DNA of 64,000 nt, from NCBI GenBank assembly GCA_944474755.1, contig OX104117.1, positions 64,161,522-64,225,521 on the forward strand, written 5' to 3'. The stretch is from Limnoperna fortunei. Its lineage: Eukaryota; Mollusca; Bivalvia; Mytilida; Modiolidae. Shown here piece by piece: positions 49,441 to 61,309 of this stretch (its first letter is position 1; each line of letters starts with the position of its first letter). The translations under genes and the position numbers were made by a program. The notes below the pieces were generated by a model. It saw only the letters and a list, made by a program, of their open reading frames with translations. It made no database searches and had not been told where the DNA came from.

Positions 49441-52400
49441 ACTGACGACCAGTCTGATTTGTTGTTTTTAGATGATGTAATTATTTGAATGTTGTCTGTT
49501 TATGGTATGGATGAACATGAGGTGTCTAAATTGATGTTAGGTGGCCCCCAGGTTGTCAAAACTAATACTAGAAAAGGCAAAGCTTCGGTTGGTCGATTTT
49601 TAAAGGGCTCTGCATTAGTCGAAAAGGGTGTAAAAAGAAAAGCCAGTAAATCAGTAAGTGATAGGCATGCAAAAGTAATTAAATCTTATTTTTCACAAAA
49701 TGAGATTCAGGAGCTCAAACAGAAAATGGGTATTGACTCTATGTCTAAATCTTTTGATAGTATTGATAAAATGTTATAAAAATTGATTAATCCACAGTCA
49801 TCTAGTACTGTTACAAGGGCATCTAGTGCTGCTGCAAGGCCTACTTGTGTTAATTCTAAAGTGCCAAGGATGGCTCTTAGGCTGTTAAAAATTTTGAAAC
49901 AAATTATTTAGATAATTCACCTGTATCTAGTTCGTAAGCTAGTGCTAGTGCTGCTTCTGATAATGCTAGTTTATTTGATCCTGACAGTGGCTTTGCTGTG
50001 GCTTTCCATGATCAATATATTCAGCAGGTACAACCTGACAATACACCTGTTAATGTGATGTACAGGCCCAGAGTAATGGTATATGTAGTACTTTCTTTAG
50101 TGCTGTACATGTAGCTTTGGCTGTTCAGGACACGAATCATAATGTTCCGTGTCATACTGATGGAATTAGTTTATGAGGAATTCCCCAGTTAAGTTTAGAA
50201 GAAAAAACTGGTCATTCAAGAAATGTTGGTCTAGCAAAACCTGTTAATGCATGGAAAAAGGTACGATCCCATTAGACTGATATCTGTACGAAAACTAAGT
50301 CTCTAGACCCTGCTAAAACAAGGGCTATGATGACAGACTCATTTTGTCTTTTTGGGTACTGCATTGCGTAATTTTTCACAGAGGCGTAGGTCTATAATGA
50401 GACCAAAGACCAAACTTTAATGAAAGGTTTAAGCCTATCTGTAATTATGATGTAACAGTTGATAATTTGGTGCTTGGTACTGATGGTATGAAGAAAATGA
50501 AGGAGTTGGGAGACTACCAAAATACCTATGACAATTAAGTCTAAACATCTAGGTAAATCTTAGAATTATGGTTGTGGTTTTAATTATTATAACAGTAACC
50601 ATGGAAATTTGAACTACAAGGGCCATGTCATGGGACAGGGCAACAGATTTCCAACCCCTCAGAGAGGCAGGGGCAGAGGGTCTTACAGAGGAACCACAAG
50701 AGCTGCCAGGGGCAGTTACAACAGATATTAGAACCTCCTGTTGAAAAGATGAGAAAACGCAATAGTTCTGAGTGGTATAAAATTACTTCAGATCTATGGA
50801 TTTTAGATACTGAATAAAATGGCTATCAGATTGAATTTGAAACCTTGCCAAAGATTCTCCACTAATAAAGTTAAAGTTGCCACTGATGAGGTTAATAAAC
50901 TGCTAGCGGAAGGAGTCATTTTAAAGGTTGATCCTGTTGAAAAGCAATTCATATCAAATATTTATCTTGTTCCCAAGAAAGATGGGACTTTGCGCCAAGT
51001 TATAAATTTACAACATCTGAATACATTTGTCAGATATCAACATTTCACACAGGAGAACACATCTTTTGCATTAGATCTGATTAACAGAAATGATTTTCTA
51101 ACATCCATAGATCTTACTGATGCACATTTTAGATTAGGTATACACAAGTATTTTACCAAATACTTGTGTTTTTCTTGGAAAAAAAAATTTATATGAATTT
51201 CAAGTTTTGTGTTTTGGTCTAGCATCAGCACCTAGAGTTTTTACTAAAGTATTTAAACCTGTTTATGCTTTCTTCAGAAAAGTTGCAATTAGATGTTTTT
51301 ATTACATTGGTGATTCTCTTTGTGTGGATAGTGATTTTGATGATTGTCAGCAGAAAACTGTATTTATGACAAATCAATTAGATAAATTGCAGAGTGAATT
51401 TATAGAAGTCTGTTCTTGTTCCGACAAAACGAATAGTTTGCTTTGGTTTAGTTGATACAGTTGTCTTCAAAGTCTTTTTGACAGAAGAAAAAGGTGATAA
51501 AATTGTCTCCCTTGGTAAAAAATTATTGGGTAAGTAGTTCCTGCTTTCAATGCAGTGACTGTTGGTCCTTTGCATTATAGATCTTTGAAACAGGACAAAG
51601 TTTCAGCGTTGTCTAGTTCTAATGGTGATTTTTATACCGAGACAAATTTATCTGATTTTGCAAAAAATGGCATTTTTGGTTGGTTTCTAATTTGAAAAAT
51701 ATCAATGGAAAATTAATTAGACCAAATCCTGTTAATTTTTAGATTGAGTTTGATGCCTCAATTTTACGGATTCCACAACATGGAAGTTAAAAACTTGAAA
51801 TTTTTACAAGAATATGTAGGCATTTCTTTGAGCCTGATATTGATCTTTTTGCATCTCCTTTAAATGCTCAGCTAAAAAAATTTTTCTCGTGGTCGTATGA
51901 CCCACAGATTACATATACTATTGTAATTTCTGTTTCTTGGTATAATTTAGATCCATATATATTTCCTCCTTTTAGTTTGATAGGGAAGATAGTAAATAAA
52001 ATTGTGCATGATAATGTTAGAAATGCAATTTTAGTTGTGACATTTGGCCTAGTCAAAGTTGGTATCCATTATGTTATCAGTGTTAATTTCTTTGCCAGTT
52101 AGGTTGCCAATACACCAGGATCTAGTGACCATGCCTCACTCTGGACAGTGTCTTCCTTTTTGGAAAAGACTCAATTTAATCGTTTGTCTTGTATCAGGAC
52201 AGCACTCCGTCCTAAAGGAGTTTCGGAAAGATCTATTGAAGTTATCATTGTCTCCTGGAGACAGACAACTAATAGACAATATAAGTATGCTATAAGAAAT
52301 ACTTATTTTGATGTGATAAAAAGAATGTTAATCCCATTCGTCCAAGGACATAATTGAATATATACATTTTTTTATGGAGAATACATTTTCATTTTCTGTA

Positions 52401-53137
52401 ATCAATACTGCCAATGTTGACTTAGACTTTACCGTTTCTTGGTGTTGATGTTAACAACTTTCCTTATTAGGAGTGTATGCTCAAAGGATGTTACAATTGT
52501 AATCCACCAGGAGTGCTTTACGTGCACATATGGCATGTTCAGGTTGTATTACGGTACCTTGTTACTTTGTATCCTTTGGACAAACATAATTGAAGTTTTT
52601 TTTACTTTTAAGTTAATAACTTTAGTTGCTTTAATTACTGCAGCAAGGTTACAAACCTCAGCTGCAGTGGATATGAACCATGCAAGATTTTACGATGGAC
52701 ATAAGAAGGCTATAATTTTGATTCAGAAACTTGTGAAGACTTCTAGACCTGGCATACCATTACCTAAGGTGACTTTACACAGTTATTTGAAGCCTAAATT
52801 ATGTGTTATTTAAACTCTTTTATATTACATTGAGAGGATGTCAGAAAGACATCCAAGTTGATTATGTCATGTTATTTTCGTGAAGTTAATTCATCAATAT
52901 TAGCTCGTTGGATTAAAACTGTATAATTTCTGGCTGGTATTGATACATCTGCAGTTAAAGCACATTCAGTACGCAGTGCTGCTGCATCGACAGCCTTTGC
53001 ATCAGGTAGTACAACGAAAAAAAATTCTTTGAACTGCAGACTGGACTAATGTTACAACTTTTCACAAGTTTTATGATAAACATATTGATAAAAATCTGGA
53101 TTTTTTGGCTAATGCTGTTCGGTCGCTGAATTGATTG
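49441..53137 (+). mobile_element. DIRS-type retrotransposon, degenerate
   Basis: A gag-like ORF begins near 49441. A TGA at 49486 interrupts it before MLSVYGMDEHEVSKLMLGG, which runs to 49779. An RG-rich stretch (RGRGRGSYRGTTRAARG) follows at about 50660-50720. The reverse transcriptase starts near 50819 with YLVPKKDGTLRQVINLQHLN, SIDLTDAHF and CFGLASAPRVF. Its catalytic box reads YIGD in place of Y-x-D-D. An RNase H-like part shows EPDIDLFASPLNAQL and SWYNLDPYIFPPFS (about 51825-51995). The tyrosine recombinase starts near 52240 (VSWRQTTNRQYKYA) and shows ARWIKT, AHSVRSAAAS (H-x-x-R) and FHKFYDKHI with the candidate nucleophile tyrosine near 53075. The frame is broken many times. This order (gag, RT-RNase H, tyrosine recombinase, no LTRs) defines DIRS elements. 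Terminal repeats were not identified. Confidence 0.85.
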
Positions 53138-53236
53138 TGTTATCTATTCATTAAATTTTGTTTAATTGAAGTTTGTGTCAACTCTTTCAATAAGCTATAC
53201 AATTACCTTGAAGAGACGAAGGCCAATATGATTACG

Positions 53237-53431
53237 AATGTACCCTCATATAAGCATGGCCAAAGGGTGTGAAGGATAAGGGTCATTCTTTGAATAGAGC
53301 CTGAGGATCGAGAAGTAATTACATCCACACGCAAGACCCAACTCTTTAAAGAATGATTGTACCTCAGGCTCTATTCAAAGAATGACTCTCATATGTCACA
53401 CTCCTTGGGTGTACTTGGTTAAGGGTACATT
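53237..53431. repeat. Long imperfect hairpin
   Basis: Arms 53237-53306 and 53362-53431 are inverted copies sharing gaatagagcctgagg, gtcattctttgaa and aatgtaccct. The loop is about 55 bases. It sits between the DIRS element and the lone lectin exon. It is possibly a foldback MITE or the right end of the DIRS element. Confidence 0.75.
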
Positions 53432-53438
53432 TACCTAC

Positions 53439-53651
53439 CACAACAATCTTTTCGTCCATATAAAACGACACGATCGACTGTATATGTGCTGCCCTGGTCG
53501 ACAGCCCGCCAATGATTTTGTGCGCACACTGTTCTACCCAGAACAGAGTTTTTAATGAAATCTATTGCTTGTTGTGTTAAATATTACAATATTTTATGTT
53601 TCTGACAACGTTATGATTGCTTAGAATGTTTGGCTATTGCAATATTGCCAT
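53439..53651 (-). pseudogene. Solo copy of lectin exon 2 (FTP first half)
   Basis: On the minus strand an acceptor (ttattttcag) is followed by GNIAIAKHSKQS and a stop. Damaged codons follow, then NHWRAVDQGSTYTVD and VVLYGRKDCCG and a GTAGGT donor. It aligns along its whole length with exon 2 of the intact gene and of the pseudogene, but is shorter (213 bases against 231-237). The intron flank upstream (ttaaaaataaatt...) also matches that of the pseudogene, so this came from DNA duplication and not from an mRNA copy. The RKDCC motif is intact. Exons 1, 3 and 4 are not found nearby. Confidence 0.85.
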
Positions 53652-56600
53652 CTGAAAATAATTTAAAAATAAATTAATATAAATTAAATATAAAATTAAA
53701 ATAAAAGTTATAGAACTTTGATTATAAAAGCTCTACAACATCCCTTTTAAATATTGATACGTTTGAGCGCCACTGATGAGTTTTGATTAGACGATAGTGC
53801 GCTTTACGCAGTAAATTTTATAACTTTGTGATCGAAGATGACATTAGTCATCTTAACTTTAAACAATACTTAATTACATCTTTCTTTCAAAAAACAAAGA
53901 ATTTTGTGGCTATGCATATAGTTATTCTTTTAAATCTACATAAAACAGTTGCATTACTCATAATATATACAGAAAAGTTACAATCTGGTTATTGCTGCAT
54001 TATAAAAATTCATTGTTTTATTACTTTGCAGGTAGTCAATATCGCTATATAGCAAAAAGAAATACGGAATTAATGAACAAGTTTTGTTTATATAGTTATA
54101 AAGTAATATTTGAATTTAATAAAAAAAACATGTTTAAATGGGAATAATGTTAACTTTTTTGCAATGATACGACCTATAATATTTACTGCTAAATGTGATT
54201 TTAGATTTGTGTCGAGTTGTTCCGGACGTGACGTTGAGTTCTTTTATTCTGCTGGTTTCCTTACATTTTTTTAATCGTTCATATTAGTGTATTTTGAGTT
54301 TAAAACACTTCATACAATTGAGCAGCGTCATTCTTAAAGTGACCTCAATGGTATATAGAATTTTACCGTAAATAGAACGTTACGGTAAAACCGACGTCAA
54401 ACAAAACGTTAAAAATAGTTATCGAACACAAAATATATGAAATATGTACAACCTATTTCAACACGCGTTTGTTCGGTATTTTAAATTAAATTCTACAATG
54501 TGAATTTCGTTGGACTTTTGTTTAGTCAAACTACAAGAAATCCCAAAGCATAACAAGCTTTTTTGAAAACCTCAAGAACAATTTCATTTATTTAAAGTTT
54601 AAATATATTTTATTTTGGCCAATAAAATAACACAAATAAATTAAAAACCAATACCGAAAAGAACAGATTATTACGCAAATAATATATTTAAAGTAATCAA
54701 CATACGAACTCGAAATACTAATTCCTATTATAAATCTTCTACGCCAAGTCTGGTTGGTGTCTCGGTAATCAAGTCACTCGAGTGGCTATTAGTCATCACA
54801 GAGGTTACGACAACTCGATTTACTGTGGTCCTGTGGAACGAAGCCGGGGTGGTTTTGAGCATCTAGAAGGTCAAGACCAGACGCAAGAAAGGAAAGGCCT
54901 TGCTGAGCTGTCTAGGGCCGAATGGGGCCGAACAATAGAAGTAACGTGGCCAGGTTATAAATGTTTTGAAAAGTTGCAAACGAAAAACAAATAAATTCCG
55001 CCTTCTCCAGTATGTGTAAAATAGAGTTTATTAATTAATTAGTGGTATACAAATAAAGAGTTCTGTAAAAGCAATCATGATGCTAATGGAACAAAACGTG
55101 TTTTTATTAAATGACAAGAAGTTATTTTAAATGTATTCGCACAATACACTTTCGTAACAAAGCTAAATACACGATTAGGAAATCATTAGACGGCATCTTT
55201 TTATGATCGATATAACATAGTATATTGCGACTTATTGTCGAATTTAGTTATACTGATAATTGTCAATTAAATTTTACATATACGTTTTGGACGCTTAAAC
55301 AATTTTTCGAACATATTAAAAATATTATAAATTATGTTGCGTTTTAGTTACGTTTAACCCGAATTAAAGTCATTGAAATCCTAGTAGTATTAAAAGAACT
55401 AATAAATTGGAACACACTGTTATAAATGGAAAATGACAGTCATAACTGGTTAAACAACGTTGACGTCGTGTATGATAAAATGCCAGCAAATTGATTAACA
55501 TCAAATTGACGATTTCATAAACTTTACAGATTTACACTTGGAAAGAATATCATACAATAAAACCGTTGATTTGAATATTTCGACGTATCAGAAGTATGTC
55601 GACAAAAAAATAAATTTCGCAAATTTTCCGACTGAGGTCCCTTTATGAATGACGCCGCACATATTATATTGATTTGAGCTAATTAACCAGGAACACATTG
55701 ATAAGAAATAATGATGTAAGTATAGGTCTAATAGAATATCGGACACTGATGTGGACTGATAAACTTTTAAACAGGAATTTGTTGTAATTTAGTTATCTCT
55801 TCAATAGTACTTTAGCCATAACCATGACTTTAATGATCACATTTTGTATTTTTGTAAGTTGTGTATGTTTCTGTAAATCAAGCCTTGACTTTTTGCTCTT
55901 TTTGTCATGTATGTTTTCTTCCGAGTTTTCTGATACCGATCAATATATATAGACTTAAAGGCGCATATTAATTCAAGCTAATTAACTAGGAACGCATTCA
56001 TTCGAAATCACGAAATATTTCAAAATGATATTATATTTTGCTTCTGTTATACGATTTTAAAATAATTTAGAGAAGAGAAAAAATTGAACATATCAACATG
56101 CAATACTTAGTGAAAATATGTCTTTTTAAAATACTAGTTGCTCCACACATGTTATCTTTAATGTCTTTGACTTTCCAAATATTCGAAATCAACTACGTTT
56201 ACTCTTTTTGATGTCTTGATTTATTTCCAGGTTCGCACAGTACTTTAAAGGTTATATGATGGTTTATCTTGGTCATTGTTTGTTTGTAACTTGGATTGTC
56301 AGTCTTTGAACGGGTGCTTGTTTTGTATAAATAGGGTTTTACGCCAAATTCAGCAGTTGCATCATGGCGTCTAGTTCTTATTGATTACAGTTCTGTTTTA
56401 TTCTGTTTAATTCTCTCCCCGTAAATTCTACATAAAAATTGGTGATTTCGTTGCATATACATACATACTACGCTCTGAGGTTATTTACTTAATTATGAAT
56501 GCATACTTGTAACAATAAACTATTTGGCAAGTTTTAAAGACAATTTTGATTTTTGTTTTCACAGTATCAGTACCGATATGTTTTCAAGCACGACAATCCG

Positions 56601-57011
56601 AATTTCTCCTTATATTTAATATGCAAACCGTTTCAATAGAAACAAATTTGTCCTCATATTTTCTATTGTTACAAAAATGTTGCTCATTAAAATAAATATG
56701 TTCTAAAGTTGTAACATTTCAAAATGATCACTTTGGAAAAAAGTAAAGACCAATAATTTTCTATTTAATTTTTTTCTGTGCAAAATTATTTTAAACATGA
56801 TTTTAAGGGAAACTTTGCCATTTATTTTTTCTAAATGGGGTCCCAAATGCCGAAAAACTTTGTGATTTTGATAACGATAAAAGTACCATAGCACAAGAAT
56901 ATTTGTAAATGATGATTCCATTTATTTTAACTAGTTTAACATTTATCTGTTACAATTCTTTTTATGCATTTTCAAGCAAACATTAGCAGCTTTCAGTATT
57001 TACTTCAATAC
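53652..57011. other. AT-rich spacer with small fragments
   Basis: Short hairpin ttttaccgtaa/ttacggtaaaa at about 54362-54391. A GC-richer patch at 54745-55000 (ORF 54782-54994, no domain). A direct repeat pair at about 55665-55715 and 55962-56010 sharing agctaattaac. A Penelope-like 3' UTR scrap near 55885-55915 (ccttgactttttgctc). No gene. Confidence 0.4.
56338..56405 (-). repeat. SINE tail scrap
   Basis: Complement of the SINE tail: ttttacgccaaattcagc, then atcatggcgtctag. Confidence 0.5.
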
Positions 57012-57079
57012 GAATAATGGCTCCCTAGACATTATCTATAATTTAAATTTATAGATAACGTCTTGGGAGCCATTATTCT
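57012..57079. repeat. Near-perfect spacerless palindrome
   Basis: About 33-base arms meet at an AATTTAAATT centre. The ends read gaataatggctccc and its complement. Two or three mismatches and one single-base indel. Confidence 0.9.
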
Positions 57080-57444
57080 CTAAAAAACAAATCACTGGCA
57101 ACTAAAAAAATGTCATCAATGTTGCAAAAGTAATAAAACTCATCCGTAAAAGTCGAACTCCAATAATTCTTTAAAATCCATATGAAAATGTTGGTTTAGT
57201 TAGAGCTTTCATTATAACAGTTGTACCAAGTCCGGCAAACGTCATTTACACTTTTCCAATAGAGAACGTTAGATTTTACGTCAAAAGCAGTATATTTAGA
57301 CAATAACAATATTACTGAAAGACAAAGTGATTTCTTGTCAGCTAAAGTGTGACTACTGTGTTCCTAGTATTACCCTCGGGGCTAACAGTTGAACAGCAAA
57401 GGCATTCACTCAGTGGTTGCACATCAAAAATACAAAAGTTTTAA

Positions 57445-58010
57445 AAGATTAAAATTTTAAAGATTTTTACTGAGGTTTTATAATCGAAATTCCAAAGCAA
57501 TAACCAAATCCACATAACGCCACACTTTGCAGCATGAAAACCTTAGAATTAAATGCATTTTTAAAATTTAACGGCAGTAATTTTAGACGACACTAATTTT
57601 ATCTCTGGAAGTCTCAATGATCGTCCTGTGCAATCGTATAAATAATGTCATACATTAGTTTTATGTGTGTGTTGAATGTTAAGCAAATGCTAAGCTGCCA
57701 TTAAAAAACCCCAACGTATTTTAAAATCCAAACAATTATGTTATGGAGTTTTTATAATCAAATTTCAAAAAACAAATACACCATCCACACCTTGAAAATA
57801 TGATATGTTTAGAATTAATATTATTTTAAAAATACACGACAGTAAATTTAGACACAAACTACTCCACGGAAAGACTCAATAATAATCTGTCGGAACCAAA
57901 GTGTTACTTTTAGTCTTGTGACAGTTAGTTTAATGTCCGCGCTTAATCATCTTTTGATCTTCCTGTGCAATCGTAAATAATGTCATACCTTAGTTTTATG
58001 TGCATTTTTC
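57445..58010 (+). repeat. Diverged tandem repeat, two units of about 280 bp
   Basis: The words gttttataatcgaaattcc, cctgtgcaatcgta, aataatgtcata and cttagttttatgtg recur in order at about 57475/57745 and 57625/57965. The aataatgtcat word also recurs at 21607 and 58598. Confidence 0.6.
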
Positions 58011-58337
58011 AACGTTAATATTATGGTACCTCGCTATGAGAGATGAGTTTATTTGATAGTAGATTGGAGCTTGTTTATAAATATTTATTTTGAATAGAAG
58101 TGTCTATAAAATTATAAAACAAATTGATAAAAAGAAAAGTTTGATATTTTTGGGATCAGCGACAGGCAAAATGCAAATGATGTAATTGTAATTAAGATTC
58201 AACTTTAAAAAATATTGTTTGCATGTTTCCATGGAGTTTTTTAGAATGATAACAAGCTTCACGATGTGATGGGAGATCAAGTTGTTTGTCATATTGTTGA
58301 ATAAAAAAAACGTTTAAAGGGCATTTCGGAATGCTAA

Positions 58338-61210
58338 TAGAGAAGAAGCAAACAATAGCCTGGCTTCTAGGATGCATGCGAATGTCCAGGAACCGCAAAA
58401 TGCACAGCTAGCTAGCCTTTTGACACATGTAAATTTAAATGTATTTAATCCGATGATAGGAAACACTTGTCACTCGAAATGATCCTTAAATGATCATGGT
58501 TGAATGAAACATTAAAGACTTAAAAGTTAGATAGTTAGGTTTAGGTTTATGTATACTTCCGATCATCTTTAGAACCTTCTGTGCAGTCTTAGTAAATAAT
58601 GTCATGCCATCCTGATATGTTTCTCTTAAAAGATCAGTGAAAGCTTACTGTTATTTACAATTTATTACGGTGTATTTTGGTTAATTCTTGCAGTACTCAG
58701 AGGACTTCAATGACTTATATTTGCACTGAAATTTAGGCATTATGTTTTACAGCTATATATAACTGGCGAGCGGCTTGGAATTGAGAAATCACAACAGCCG
58801 CCGCATATCAAAGTCGGTAACTGTTTTATTCCATTAATAAAGCCATCGAATCCTCGTCTATCGCAGCAAATCAATTAGCAGCAGGTGCTTGCATTGTTAT
58901 TGACAATATTTTTTGTTAGAAACGCGTAAATGAATCAGATTAGAAAAATGGATTTAGATCCACTTCACCTCGTGTCAGCGGAGCGGTACAGAAAGCAAAA
59001 ATAACCATACTTTGATGCAATTTTAGTACTGTTGCGATTTAATCTGACCGGAAATAATAATGTTTATTACATGTCAGTTAGCTCGGTTTCATAATACGTC
59101 TCGATTTATGGCTTCCTTCAACTTATCCTAAACTTCAATATTGACCAATCAGATTACCGAAACTTTTAAATTGAGGTTAATTTCAATTTCTGAAGTTTAA
59201 AGAAACCGGACTGCGAGATTACGGAAAAGTTTGGAATACAATAAGTTGACAGTACACACAAAGTATACACAAATTAAAAACAGATCGAAGTTTGATCTGT
59301 TGCCTTACATATAAACACTATATTTATAGTCCACGTGCTTCTTCCGTGTTAAGGCGAGTGCTTAAACGCAACTAAAACTAAAAGTAATTTGTATTTTGTT
59401 ACCTGTTTATAGAAAAACTTTTATGTGTATAGACATAAATTGAAATTATTAACCATATTTGTAATAAACTGGAGAAGAATTAATTTGTTTCTGTTTGCGA
59501 CTTTTCATAAGAATAATAAAACCAAAATATGCCGAACTGGAAACCAAATTATGACTAAGATCAACCTATACATGAGGTAGGAAAAGCCTTAGGGTTTTGA
59601 CAATTTTGAAAATTACACGGACAATTTCATAGCTTTGATGTGTTCTTCAAAACAAAAGTGTTGATGCCGGAGCGGGCTAACCTCGGGGAATTAAAACACC
59701 TCCAGCAGTGCTATCCATCACTGATGTTAGAAATCAAAAATACAACAAAGTTCCAGGCAATATATTTTGCTACGCCTGACGCGCGCTTCGTCTATTCAAG
59801 ACTCATCGGAGGCACTCTACCCAGAAAATCCCAAACACTATATAAATATGAAGAGCATAGAACAATAAAACCAAAATATACCGAACTGGAAACCAAATTA
59901 TGACGAAGATCAACCTATACCTGGTTAGGAAGAACCTGAGGGTTTTGACAATTTTGAAATTTACACGGACAATTTCATAGCTTTGATGTGTTCTTCAACA
60001 CAAAAGTGTTGATGCCGGAACGGGGTAACCTCGGGGAATTAAAACTCCACCAGCAGCGCTACCATCACGGATGTTAGAAATCAAAAATACAACAAAGTTT
60101 CAGGCAATAAATTTTGCTACGCCTGACGCGTGTTTTGTCTATTCAAGTCTCATCAGAGGCGCTCTACCCAAAAAAATAGAAAATGCTAAACACTATATGA
60201 ATATGAAGAGCATCGAACAATAAAACCAAAATATGCCGAACTGGAAACCAAATTATGACTAAGATCAACCTATACATGGGGTAGGAAGAACCTTAGGGTT
60301 TTGACAATTTTGAAATTTACACGAACAATTTCGTAGCTTTGATATGTTCTTCAACACACAAGTGTTGATGCCAAATCAAACTAACCTCGGGGAATTAAAA
60401 CTTCACCAGCAGCGCTAACCATCACGGATGTTAGAAAGCAAAAATACAACAAAGTTCCAGGCAATAAATTTTGCTACGCCTGACGCGCGTTTCGTCTATT
60501 CAAGACTCATCAGAGGCGCTCTACCCTAAAAATAGAAAATGCCAAACACTATATAAATATGAAGAGCATAGAACAATAAAAACAAAATATGCCGAACTGG
60601 AAACCAAATTATGACTAAGATCAACCTATACCTGGGGTAGGAAGAATCTTAGAGTTTTGACCATTTTGAAATGTACACGGACTTTAATGTGTTCTTCAAC
60701 ACAAATCAAGTCACTCGACCAACGACCTTCCGATAAAGAATTCACAATATGAATTCGTATATTGCGGTAGTCTTTTCACTACTTTGAATAGAAAATGATT
60801 TTATCAGTCGTCGATAAAATATATTCACATCCTCTTCTTTTAATATATTTTTTTCTGCTCAGTACTGTTTTTAACCCTCTTTTGTTATTTAATTGATCAA
60901 ATTAAATATATTTAATGTCGTGTTTAGAAATAACCTGGTCATGTTTTAAAATTTCTTGTAGTTTGAAATTGTAACTAAATTAAATTTTTCACAACTTCGT
61001 TTTAAAATACATAACATTTTCATATGACCTAACTAAGGGTATACAAATCTCATTCTTGTATTTTGTGCTTTAACTTATTTAGGAAAATTGTGGCTGTCGT
61101 TCTCTTAGTTCAATAATTCTGGGAACCGATGACAACAACAGTTTTGACTTAAATCCTGTTTTTAATTAAGAGAAACGTTTTTCATTCTTCATTGTCCAAC
61201 GTAATTACAA
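58338..61210 (+). repeat. Long dispersed repeat, copy 2, interrupted by a satellite
   Basis: Collinear with 21.33-23.11 kb (matching blocks listed there). Here the satellite at 59.52-60.69 kb sits between the second and third shared blocks, so this copy is longer. The small MITE with a ggtttcataatacg end lies at about 59088-59215. Confidence 0.75.
59521..60690 (+). repeat. Satellite array, about 350-bp unit, roughly 3.3 copies
   Basis: The landmark ccaaaatat-ccgaactgga starts at 59521, 59870, 60225 and 60581, giving periods of 349, 355 and 356. Each unit contains gaagatcaacctatac or a close variant, a tacgcctgacgcg word and attcaag-ctcatc. The ORF at 59640-59903 is a by-product. The landmark words resemble a repeat that I recall as common in Mytilus DNA. 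Confidence 0.88.
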
Positions 61211-61309
61211 AATACCGAACACCGATGAAACTGTCAAAACAGACAATCCACAAATCAAAGTCCGATAAACTGGCAACGCCAAAACCAACAACCAAAAATA
61301 TTGTAACTA

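Noticed and set aside
54782..54994. GC-richer 70-residue ORF, first considered a gene fragment or tRNA-like head
   Set aside because: No domain is readable, and neither A-box nor B-box order is convincing.
59640..59903. 87-residue ORF
   Set aside because: It lies wholly inside a satellite unit, and the other units carry stops in that frame.
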